Shown: positions 1 to 5,293 of the stretch, in pieces
Numbering within the stretch: the first letter of the stretch is position 1
How the letters are laid out: the number at the start of each line of letters is the position of its first letter
From: an uncultured Oscillospiraceae bacterium
GTDB taxonomy: Bacteria > Bacillota > Clostridia > Oscillospirales > Oscillospiraceae
DNA: 10,246 nucleotides
Assembly: GCA_905233595.1 (NCBI GenBank)
Contig: CAJOFI010000021.1
Location: forward strand, 1 to 10,246
Direction: 5' to 3'
The notes under the pieces: generated by a model
The model's input: the letters and a program-made list of their open reading frames with translations, nothing else
Databases searched by the model: none
Told to the model about the DNA's origin: nothing
Translations under genes and position numbers: made by a program

Positions 1-82
1 CGGCAACCATCTTGCCGTTCTCGTCCAGAATGACCGCCTTGGTATAGGTGGAACCAACGTCACAACCGCCAAAATATTTCAT
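1..82 (-). CDS. acyl-CoA dehydratase activase (BadF/HgdC-type ATPase), N-terminal fragment
   Basis: Only the first 27 codons are in the window; the gene runs off the left edge. The visible N-terminus reads GCDVGSTYTKAVILDENGK, which is the phosphate-1 loop of the ASKHA (actin/hexokinase) fold in the BadF/BadG/BcrA/HgdC activase family. In that family, a homodimeric [4Fe-4S] ATPase uses ATP to drive one low-potential electron into its dehydratase partner. The ATG at 80-82 is preceded by a good TACGGAGGAAAA ribosome site about 10 nt upstream. The gene lies 161 nt downstream of the 596-aa dehydratase subunit on the same strand, as expected for the activator of that enzyme. The cluster-binding cysteines of the family lie outside the window, so activity cannot be judged. 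Confidence 0.85.
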   Translation of the reverse strand, partial: MKYFGGCDVGSTYTKAVILDENGKMVA

Positions 83-111
83 GAAAAATTTTCCTCCGTA
101 TCTTAATTTAG

Positions 112-223
112 TGAATAGTGAAGAGAGAATCGTGAACAGTTATGGTGTTCCCTTCGGGAACTGATTATAATCGTCGCGAAGCGACGCCTTAACTTTTCCC
201 TTTTCACGATCCTCTTTTCACTG
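112..223. repeat. structured inverted-repeat element between dehydratase and activase genes
   Basis: Imperfect outer arms at about 116-139 (TAGTGAAGAGAGAATCGTGA...) and 199-223 (reverse complement CAGTGAAAAGAGGATCGTGA...) enclose two perfect small hairpins. These are GTTCCC-TTC-GGGAAC at 147-161 and CGTCGC-GAA-GCGACG at 172-186. A third small hairpin, TCGCC-AAA-GGCGA, lies at 229-241, just after the stop codon of the 596-aa gene, and has no T-run. The build, with GTGAA-rich arms around short three-base-loop hairpins, suggests a MITE- or REP-like intergenic repeat. Other genome copies cannot be checked here. It could also act as an RNA-stability or partial-termination element inside the operon. 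Confidence 0.55.
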
Positions 224-243
224 TAATATCGCCAAAGGCGAAA

Positions 244-2034
244 TTACATGCAGACCTCGTCCTCGAACTCGACCAGGGACGGGTCGACCGGCTCGGCGTG
301 CTTGACCGTGCGCATGTACTCGTTGACCTTGTCGCGCATGGTGCGGCGGGAGACGGTGCGCGGGTCCATCAGATCGTGCTCGACCCAGATGAGGTCGTAG
401 CCGCGCTGACGCCCCTGCTCGTCCAGCAGGCCCTGCACCGTGGCCATGTTCTTGCAGGCCACGTTCTGGTACATGATGACCAGCGGCGCGTTCCAGGCCT
501 CGACCTGGCGCCAGCACTCGTCCACGACGTTCTGGTAGCCGCCGTTGGTGTGGCGGCGCATGACCATGCGCTCGTACAGACGCGCGAGGTCGCGCAGCGC
601 CTCTTCCTTGTCCTCGGTCTCGAGGTGCTTGGTGAAGTTGAGGGACTCCATCTCGACCAGGATGTCGATGCCCCAGCAGTTGGCCAGCCAGTTGGAGAAG
701 TTGGCGTAGTAATGCGCCGGGCAGGACCAGACGATGCCGCGGTAGCGCATCTTGCGCTCGGGCCACGCGGTCTCGCCGTTCTCATAGGCCTTGAGCAGCA
801 TCTTGTTGACCTTCTGCATGGAGGGCAGGACGCGCGGGTCGATGCCGCCGTCCATCTCGTAGTTCCACTTGCGGAACAGCTCATAGCTCGGCCCGATGAA
901 CTGCGGGCGGGCGGACTTGTTGATCTCCCACTTCTGCAGCTCAAGGTCGGTCTCCTGGTTGAAGCGCTTCATCGCGGCGAAGTAAGCGTCCCAGCTCCAC
1001 TTCGCGCCGGTCGCGTCCTCGATGGCCTTGATGCAGGCCTTGATATCCTCGGCGGCCATCTGCACGGTGTTCTCATCGTCCAGGTAGCGGACGGGGAAGC
1101 AGAGATGGAACACGGGGATATGCGGGAAGCGGCGGGCAAAATAGGAGGAGGCCATGGTGGAGCCGTCGCAGGGCATGGAGGAGGAGACGAAGAGAGAGCC
1201 CATGTCGGGCAGCGCGTCGATGACCAGCGCGCCGCACTCGGAGGAGGGCACCGGGCAGGTATCGGAGGGCAGGCCGTAGCTCTCGACCGCGTCGATGTAG
1301 GGGATGCAGACGAGCTGGTCGATCTCGGAGACCAGGAACATCGGCAGAAGCTGGTGCGGGATCGCGAGCAGGTCGGGGAAGCCCGCAGCGATCTGACCCA
1401 TGGTCATCTCGTCGAAGGTGAAGAGCTTCTTGTTGAGCTCGTTGGAGTTGCCGTTCTTGCGGTCGGCCTTGGACAGGAAGACCAGGTTCTCGGCAACGTA
1501 GCGGAAGATCTGATAGGTGACCTCATGGCTCATGCGCAGGTTGGAGCCGCGCAGACCCATGATGTTCTTATCCATAAAGCCGTGGCAGCAGAAGTAGGAG
1601 ATCATCCAGCGGTACCACAGCGCGCTGTTCATGGCGGGGATCAGATCGCGCGAGAAGGTCATGAGGAGCATGCCCCACATACGCGCCCACTCCCAGAAAT
1701 CGTAGGCGGTGTCCTTGACGCCGCGCCACTCACGGCGCACCGTCGCCATCGCGCCCTTGCGGTAGAGGCGGCCGAGGCTGCGCTCGCCGTTGACGACGCG
1801 ATCCCACTTTTCGGCGTTGTCGAGCGCCATGAAGTCCTTATACTCGCCCTTGATGCGCTCGCCATCGGCCTTGAGCGTATCCACGACGCCCTTGCCGAAG
1901 TCGGCCCAATCGGTCTCCTTGAGCATCTCGCCGAAGATGCCGACGACCTCCATCAGGTTTTCGCCCTGTTTTTTCCAGTCAATGTTATCCTTCGCTTTCC
2001 AGAAGCTCGGATTCGGGTACTGAACCTTGGCCAT
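244..2034 (-). CDS. 2-hydroxyacyl-CoA dehydratase-family large subunit (596 aa, N-terminally extended)
   Basis: This is probably one of the two cluster-binding subunits of a 2-hydroxyacyl-CoA dehydratase / benzoyl-CoA reductase-like enzyme. The recognisable core begins near residue 215. Candidate cluster cysteines, read by position in the family, are C260 or C267 (SDTCPVPSSEC), C289 (SSMPCDGS) and C527 (NVACKNM), with an arginine-rich C-terminal segment at about 559-576. Family subunits are usually about 370-480 aa. This one carries some 150-200 extra N-terminal residues, mostly helical and rich in Trp, Lys and Glu, with no signal peptide. The ATG overlaps the stop of the upstream 398-aa subunit (TAATG) and has AAGGGGG about 9 nt before it, suggesting translational coupling. 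Partner and activase neighbours support the family assignment. The substrate is unknown: lactyl-, phenyllactyl-, hydroxyglutaryl- and aryl-CoA types, or an uncharacterised clade, all remain open. Confidence 0.8.
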   Translation of the reverse strand: MAKVQYPNPSFWKAKDNIDWKKQGENLMEVVGIFGEMLKETDWADFGKGVVDTLKADGERIKGEYKDFMALDNAEKWDRVVNGERSLGRLYRKGAMATVRREWRGVKDTAYDFWEWARMWGMLLMTFSRDLIPAMNSALWYRWMISYFCCHGFMDKNIMGLRGSNLRMSHEVTYQIFRYVAENLVFLSKADRKNGNSNELNKKLFTFDEMTMGQIAAGFPDLLAIPHQLLPMFLVSEIDQLVCIPYIDAVESYGLPSDTCPVPSSECGALVIDALPDMGSLFVSSSMPCDGSTMASSYFARRFPHIPVFHLCFPVRYLDDENTVQMAAEDIKACIKAIEDATGAKWSWDAYFAAMKRFNQETDLELQKWEINKSARPQFIGPSYELFRKWNYEMDGGIDPRVLPSMQKVNKMLLKAYENGETAWPERKMRYRGIVWSCPAHYYANFSNWLANCWGIDILVEMESLNFTKHLETEDKEEALRDLARLYERMVMRRHTNGGYQNVVDECWRQVEAWNAPLVIMYQNVACKNMATVQGLLDEQGRQRGYDLIWVEHDLMDPRTVSRRTMRDKVNEYMRTVKHAEPVDPSLVEFEDEVCM

Positions 2035-3230
2035 TATGCTTTACCCCCTTCTTTATGAATACGCTTGATCTCCAGGGACTCCACAAAGGCCTGCACACGG
2101 GTACGCAGCTGGCCGGAGTTGCCGTTGTTGTACAGTCGGTCGATGGAGAGGACGGGCCAGCCGTACTCATCGTGCATGATGTGGCTGACCAGAGCGCGCT
2201 CGAAGCCCCAGTAATCGCAGTACTTCATCTGCTCGTAGATGATGCCCTCGGCGCCAAACTCCTTGGCGAGCCTGTCCGCCGTCTCGCGGCGCTGCAGCAC
2301 CTTCTCGTCGGCGATGTAGCGGGCGCACTCGGAGACCTCCATGTAATGGCGGCAGATCTGCGGCAGGGCGGGCTCATCGTCCTTGAGCTCAATGACCTCG
2401 CGCCCCGGCGTGGAGCCGAAGCAGTAGCGGTCGGACACGACCAGCGCGCCCACGTCCTCGATGAGCTTGGTGAGCTTGGGATCGTCGATCTCGGAGCCGA
2501 CGATGGCCACTCTCGCGCGGAAAGCGGGCTTTACGTCCGGCTCGCGGGTCTTGAGCTCCTCCAGCGTCTCCTGCAGGTAGGGCAGGATCAGCTTCGTGGG
2601 GCAGACGTAGCTCACAAGGTTGAGGATGTGGAACTCATAGCCGGTGATGACCGGGTTCTCGGCCTTGCGCATCTCGCGGATCTCGGTGATGATTTTGCAC
2701 ATCTCGTTGTGCTCCGCGACGGCGGCGCGGATGGCCTCGTCCGACACGTCGGCGTCGAACTTCTCGTGGAGCTGGTCAAGCACGTGCACCTGCATCTGGC
2801 GGACGTAGCCCTCCACGGTGTAGTCCGTAATCTTGAAGGGCATATCGCAGTGGGTGACGAAGAAGTTGGGCTTCTCGTTGACGTTCAGGATCTCAAAGTG
2901 CTCCATGGAGCGGTTCATCATCGAGCAGGCGTCCACGCCGATGAGCGCGTCGAGATAGCGGTAGCCGCCCTCGATCGCGCGTTCGAGCAGGGCGCGGGCG
3001 TACTCGCAGGTGTAGTTGGACATGTAGTAGGTCGCGATGTCGATGGAACCGGTGTTGGGGGCGCGGAGCCTGGTCGAAAAACAGTTGTCAACGTTGAGCA
3101 GGACCTCGGGGATATGGAAGCAGGTATAGCCGAGACATACGCCGCCCTCGGCCTTGGCCTTTTCCACCAGCTCATTGTCAGCATTCTCAAGCAGGCTCTC
3201 AAAGTAGATCAGATGCTTAAGATCTTTCAA
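2034..3230 (-). CDS. 2-hydroxyacyl-CoA dehydratase-family subunit (398 aa, TTG start)
   Basis: This is the second subunit of the dehydratase, of typical length for the HgdB/FldC/HadC/BcrC group. The N-terminal segment at about 32-58 (TCFHIPEVLLNVD, then STRLR) matches the family's opening motif. Candidate [4Fe-4S] ligands are C75 (NYTCEYAR), C102 (VDACSMMNR) and C338 (QMKYCDYWG), with a further conserved C270 in DRYCFGST. The C-terminus has the family signature GQLRTRVQAFVESLE at about 373-387. The start is TTG at 3230, with AGAGGTG about 6 nt upstream; the first in-frame ATG is only at residue 70, inside the conserved domain. The gene sits 17 nt after the CooC-type gene and overlaps the 596-aa subunit by 1 nt. 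Both subunits keep three candidate cysteines, so the enzyme probably carries two clusters in a heterodimer. This is inferred from known HadBC and FldBC structures. Confidence 0.88.
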   Translation of the reverse strand: MKDLKHLIYFESLLENADNELVEKAKAEGGVCLGYTCFHIPEVLLNVDNCFSTRLRAPNTGSIDIATYYMSNYTCEYARALLERAIEGGYRYLDALIGVDACSMMNRSMEHFEILNVNEKPNFFVTHCDMPFKITDYTVEGYVRQMQVHVLDQLHEKFDADVSDEAIRAAVAEHNEMCKIITEIREMRKAENPVITGYEFHILNLVSYVCPTKLILPYLQETLEELKTREPDVKPAFRARVAIVGSEIDDPKLTKLIEDVGALVVSDRYCFGSTPGREVIELKDDEPALPQICRHYMEVSECARYIADEKVLQRRETADRLAKEFGAEGIIYEQMKYCDYWGFERALVSHIMHDEYGWPVLSIDRLYNNGNSGQLRTRVQAFVESLEIKRIHKEGGKA

Positions 3231-3247
3231 ATGTTACACCTCTTCTT

Positions 3248-4009
3248 TCACAGTATGTCTATTTTCCGGAGTGCTTCCTCCACTCCCTTGAGCATTACGG
3301 AATCCGCAGGCAGCTCCATCACGCTCTTGCCGCGAATGTCGTTGGCGGCGAAGGTCTCGTCTGCGGGGATGGCCGTGAGCACCTCCACGGGGCACTCCAT
3401 GAGCGCCACCAGCTCGGGATTGGTGACACGGTTGATGATCGCGCCGATGCGGTCGTAGGAGATCAGCTCGTCCGCGACGCCCTTGATGGTCGTGATGACC
3501 TGCACGCCCTTCTTGCTCTGGTCGGTGATGAGCAGCAGGTGGCTCACCCGCTCCATCACGCGGCGCTGGATCTGCTCGATCCCGGCCTCGCCGTCGATGA
3601 CGACGTAGTCAAAGCTGTTCGCGAGGATGCCGATGACCTCCTTGAGATAGGAGTTGACCTTGCAGTAGCAGCCGGAGCTCTCCGGCCTGCCGATGGCGAG
3701 AAAGGCGAAGCCCGGCATCTCCACCAGCGCGTCAAAGATGCGAAAACGCGCCTCGCTGAGAAGCTCCAGCGCTTCCTTCGTCTCCCCGTTCTCGACGCTG
3801 TCCACGATGCTCATGCGGATATCGTCCAGCGTCAGCTTCACGTCCACGCCAAGCGCCACGGAAAGGCCGACCGCGGGATCGGCGTCGATCGCGAGGATCT
3901 TCTTGTCCGGGTAAGTCTCCGCCAGCCTGCGCACGATGCACGCGCAGATCGAGGTCTTGCCGACGCCGCCCTTGCCGGCCACGGTTATGATCCTGGCTTT
4001 TTTGTCCAT
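3248..4009 (-). CDS. CooC-type P-loop ATPase (nickel-insertion/maturation ATPase family)
   Basis: This is a 253-aa cytosolic SIMIBI-class (MinD/CooC) ATPase. A deviant Walker A motif, GKGGVGKTS, lies at 12-20, IDADPAVG at 41-48, a CxC motif (SGCYCK, C114 and C116) in the middle, and VVIDGEAGIEQIQRR at 136-150 matches the CooC Walker B/EAG region. In CO dehydrogenase systems the CooC dimer binds one metal ion through this CxC pair and helps insert nickel into the C-cluster. No cooS gene is in the window. Instead this is the first gene of a dehydratase/activase operon, so it may help mature that enzyme or another metalloenzyme. The ATG at 4009 was chosen over upstream ATGs because GAGGGGG lies about 7 nt before it and homology begins at once. 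A promoter lies at 4081-4109. Confidence 0.85.
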   Translation of the reverse strand: MDKKARIITVAGKGGVGKTSICACIVRRLAETYPDKKILAIDADPAVGLSVALGVDVKLTLDDIRMSIVDSVENGETKEALELLSEARFRIFDALVEMPGFAFLAIGRPESSGCYCKVNSYLKEVIGILANSFDYVVIDGEAGIEQIQRRVMERVSHLLLITDQSKKGVQVITTIKGVADELISYDRIGAIINRVTNPELVALMECPVEVLTAIPADETFAANDIRGKSVMELPADSVMLKGVEEALRKIDIL

Positions 4010-4080
4010 TTGCATTCCCCCTCGGGTCTGAAAAATCTTGCTGAAAGTGCACAACCTTTCCATCATGCATTATCGTTTTC

Positions 4081-4109
4081 ATTTTAACACAGCCCCGGAA
4101 AATATGCAA
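4081..4109 (-). promoter_or_regulatory. putative promoter of the dehydratase operon
   Basis: Read on the minus strand, TTGCAT (4104-4109) is followed by a 17-nt spacer and TAAAAT (4081-4086), preceded by TGT to give an extended -10 (TGTTAAAAT). Transcription would begin near 4074, giving a leader of about 65 nt before the CooC-type ATG. The -35 box is weak; the extended -10 is the stronger evidence. Confidence 0.55.
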
Positions 4110-4210
4110 GATAAACACTGTAATTTTACCTTGTCCACGCTTTTTGGTGCAAAACGCCAATATATTTCAGACGAGCGTGTCTGCGATGTTTAGACAGTGG
4201 GCAGTAACTG

Positions 4211-4248
4211 TAAAAAATACGGATGTGAAAAAGCCTTCTTCACATCCG
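4211..4248 (-). terminator. intrinsic terminator, minus strand, between blaI-like gene and dehydratase operon
   Basis: On the minus strand a 10-bp perfect stem, CGGATGTGAA/TTCACATCCG, with a 9-nt loop is followed directly by TATTTTTTA. It is the second hairpin after the blaI-like gene and would keep its transcription out of the dehydratase operon. The 357-nt gap 4010-4366 holds this terminator, the hairpin at 4324-4360, the operon promoter, and scattered TTTTCAG/CTGAAAACTGA motifs (about 4254-4274 and 4309-4320). I see no gene in it. Confidence 0.8.
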
Positions 4249-4323
4249 CTGCGTTTTCAGTATACGGTTTTCAGAAAAGAAAAGGAAAATCGTCCGACGA
4301 TCATCTGCTCTGAAAACTGAAAT

Positions 4324-4360
4324 CTGGGCTTTGAAAAAACTTCGTTTTTTCCAAGCCCAG
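4324..4360 (-). terminator. strong hairpin immediately after the blaI-like stop codon
   Basis: CTGGGCTTtGAAAAAAC (4324-4340) pairs with GTTTTTTCcAAGCCCAG (4344-4360): 17 positions with one T/C mismatch and a TTC loop. It begins 6 nt past the TAG of the blaI-like gene. In the minus direction it is followed only by ATTTCAGTTTTC, a weak U-tract. It probably serves as a terminator or RNA 3'-end stabiliser together with the hairpin at 4211-4248. Confidence 0.65.
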
Positions 4361-4366
4361 GATTTC

Positions 4367-4726
4367 CTAATCCTCCAGCAATCGCCGCAAGGCGGCGCGC
4401 TTCTCCGCATCTATGTGGTAGACCGCGAGATACGCCTTCGCAAGCGCGACAGGATCCGGAACGGATTGGGTGGAGTCCAGTGTTCCCACATGGTACTCCT
4501 CGCAGCTGAACGCCGCTTCATAGACGCGCCCACAGGTTTTCCCGCATTTGACAAAGCCCGCCTCCTGAATCGCCCCCTTCTTCAGCATGCTGTTGAGCAG
4601 GATGTGAACGGAGCTGTCCATCCAGGATTTATCGGCCGACAGATTCAGGATTTCCCCCCGGGAGAGGGGTCTGTTTTCCCTCCACAGTACGTCCATGATT
4701 TCGATTTCATTTTTCGTCAGGTACAT
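4367..4726 (-). CDS. BlaI/MecI/CopY-family transcriptional repressor (orphan)
   Basis: This is a 119-aa cytosolic winged-helix DNA-binding protein. LTKNEIEIMDVLWRENRPLS at 3-22 is the family's opening helix, followed by the recognition-helix region at about 33-50 (WMDSSVHILLNSMLKKGAI). The remainder, about 71-119, should be the dimerisation domain. Classical members repress beta-lactamase or copper genes and are inactivated by a BlaR1/MecR1 protease or by metal. No blaR1-like or beta-lactamase gene is present here, so the inducing route is unknown. The wing carries C61 and C65 (KCGKTC), with C75 nearby, which is unusual for BlaI and could allow metal or redox sensing; that is inference. AAAGGGGA lies 7 nt before the ATG. 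The gene is divergent from the DUF1858 gene and has its own promoter and nearby inverted repeat. Confidence 0.88.
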   Translation of the reverse strand: MYLTKNEIEIMDVLWRENRPLSRGEILNLSADKSWMDSSVHILLNSMLKKGAIQEAGFVKCGKTCGRVYEAAFSCEEYHVGTLDSTQSVPDPVALAKAYLAVYHIDAEKRAALRRLLED

Positions 4727-4796
4727 ACGCCGTCCCCTTTCTCGGGAGCAGAAGCAAACTGCTCAAAAACACTGACTCCATTTTCCAGTTTGGCAT

Positions 4797-4825
4797 ATTT
4801 TAACACAATTCACGCGAGTTGACAA
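4797..4825 (-). promoter_or_regulatory. promoter of the blaI-like gene
   Basis: On the minus strand TTGTCA (4820-4825), a 17-nt spacer and TAAAAT (4797-4802) preceded by TGT form a sigma-70/SigA-type promoter with an extended -10. It lies about 70 nt upstream of the ATG. The TGTGTTAAAAT string is identical to that of the dehydratase operon promoter at 4081-4109. Confidence 0.7.
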
Positions 4826-4826
4826 T

Positions 4827-4853
4827 ATGGCAAAGTTACCCAAATTTTGCCAT
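4827..4853. promoter_or_regulatory. candidate operator: ATGGCAAA-N11-TTTGCCAT inverted repeat
   Basis: Perfect 8-bp arms at 4827-4834 and 4846-4853 are separated by 11 bp and lie directly against the -35 box of the blaI-like promoter, in the intergenic region shared with the DUF1858 gene. Further TGGCA half-sites lie at 4792, 4881 and 4909. It does not contain the classical BlaI/MecI core TACANNTGTA, so the binding protein is uncertain. An autoregulatory site for the adjacent repressor is the simplest guess. Confidence 0.5.
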
Positions 4854-4932
4854 TTCTTTCTGTCCTTCTGCCTATATCGCTGGCAATATTTCCCTTATTT
4901 GGAGCTTTTGGCAGCTTGTCCGGATCCCCCTC

Positions 4933-4960
4933 TTGATTTTTCCCGGAACTTTGCTATAAT
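4933..4960 (+). promoter_or_regulatory. promoter of the DUF1858 gene
   Basis: TTGATT (4933-4938), a 16-nt spacer and a consensus TATAAT (4955-4960), preceded by TGC (extended -10), form a strong SigA-type promoter. Transcription should begin near 4967, about 32 nt before the ATG at 4999. Confidence 0.75.
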
Positions 4961-4968
4961 TGCATTGT

Positions 4969-4980
4969 AATCAATTGATT
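4969..4980. promoter_or_regulatory. 12-bp perfect palindrome at the DUF1858 transcription start
   Basis: AATCAATTGATT is self-complementary and lies just downstream of the consensus -10 box, at about +3 to +14. A protein bound here would block initiation, so it is a possible operator. The regulator is not identifiable, and an AT-rich palindrome of this length could occur by chance. Confidence 0.35.
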
Positions 4981-4998
4981 TCAGAAAGGAAGCTGTTT

Positions 4999-5211
4999 AT
5001 GCACTTCACGAAAGAGACCACCATGGGCCAGATGCTCGAATACGATATGGGGATCGCCTACGTGCTGATGCAGTGCGGGATGCACTGTGTCGGCTGCCCG
5101 TCCTCCATCGGCGAGAGCCTGGAGGAAGCCTGCATCGTCCACGGTCTGGACGTTAACGCCGTCATGGCGCAGATCGAGGATTATCTGGCCAGCCGCCCCG
5201 CCGAGGGCTGA
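4999..5211 (+). CDS. DUF1858 (hybrid-cluster-associated redox disulfide) protein, 70 aa
   Basis: This is a small soluble protein of the DUF1858 family, annotated in some resources as a hybrid-cluster-protein-associated redox disulfide domain. The sequence shows CGMHCVGCP with C26, C30 and C33, preceded by YDMGIAYVLMQ, and a C-terminal helix at about 52-65, which together are the typical layout. The domain's biochemical role is not settled; a thiol/disulfide or metal-binding role is inferred from the cysteines. The ATG at 4999 is chosen because AGAAAGGAAG lies about 7 nt upstream and the domain starts there. An in-frame ATG at 4960 lies within the -10 box and cannot be the start. The gene has its own promoter and a strong terminator, so it is monocistronic. 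It is divergent from the cysteine-bearing BlaI-type repressor, suggesting joint control. Confidence 0.88.
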   Translation: MHFTKETTMGQMLEYDMGIAYVLMQCGMHCVGCPSSIGESLEEACIVHGLDVNAVMAQIEDYLASRPAEG

Positions 5212-5218
5212 GTGGAAC

Positions 5219-5252
5219 ACGAAGGGGATGTGAATAATCACATCCCCTTCGT
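5219..5252 (+). terminator. intrinsic terminator of the DUF1858 gene
   Basis: A 15-bp perfect stem, ACGAAGGGGATGTGA / TCACATCCCCTTCGT, with a 4-nt ATAA loop starts 8 nt after the TGA and is followed by AGTTTTGAGTTTTG, a broken U-tract. The inner stem GGATGTGA/TCACATCC is the same as in the hairpin at 4220-4248. Confidence 0.82.
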
Positions 5253-5253
5253 A

Positions 5254-5281
5254 GTTTTGAGTTTTGAGTTTTCAGTTTTGA
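5254..5281 (+). repeat. heptanucleotide tandem repeat, four GTTTTGA-type units
   Basis: GTTTTGA, GTTTTGA, GTTTTCA and GTTTTGA follow one another without a gap. The last unit merges with GGAG to form the GAGGAG ribosome site of the response regulator. The third unit, with its flanking base, is the reverse complement of the GAAAACT unit found at 7842-7876. Copy number could vary between strains, and the array sits between a terminator and a start codon. No separate promoter for the two-component genes is visible in 5253-5293. Confidence 0.75.
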
Positions 5282-5293
5282 GGAGTATGCGCT

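Noticed and set aside
298..2058. Long plus-strand open frame of 586 codons opposite the 596-aa dehydratase subunit
   Set aside because: It is the antisense of a clearly conserved gene; its product is Val/Ala/Leu/His/Asp-rich low complexity with no domain, and no ribosome site precedes it. High third-position GC in the real gene keeps this frame open.
2055..3458. Plus-strand open frame of 467 codons opposite the 398-aa subunit
   Set aside because: Same reason: antisense shadow with biased composition, spanning two real minus-strand genes and their junction.
3248..4009. CooC-type gene as evidence of a CO dehydrogenase locus
   Set aside because: No cooS, acs or cooF-like gene is present in the window; the neighbours are dehydratase genes.
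4010..4066. Upstream ATG starts for the CooC-type ATPase
   Set aside because: The ATG at 4009 has GAGGGGG at the right distance and the P-loop fold begins directly; the ATG two codons upstream is too close to that ribosome site.
4331..4822. Plus-strand open frame of 163 codons over the blaI-like gene
   Set aside because: It begins inside the terminator hairpin and runs antisense to a recognisable repressor; there is no family resemblance.
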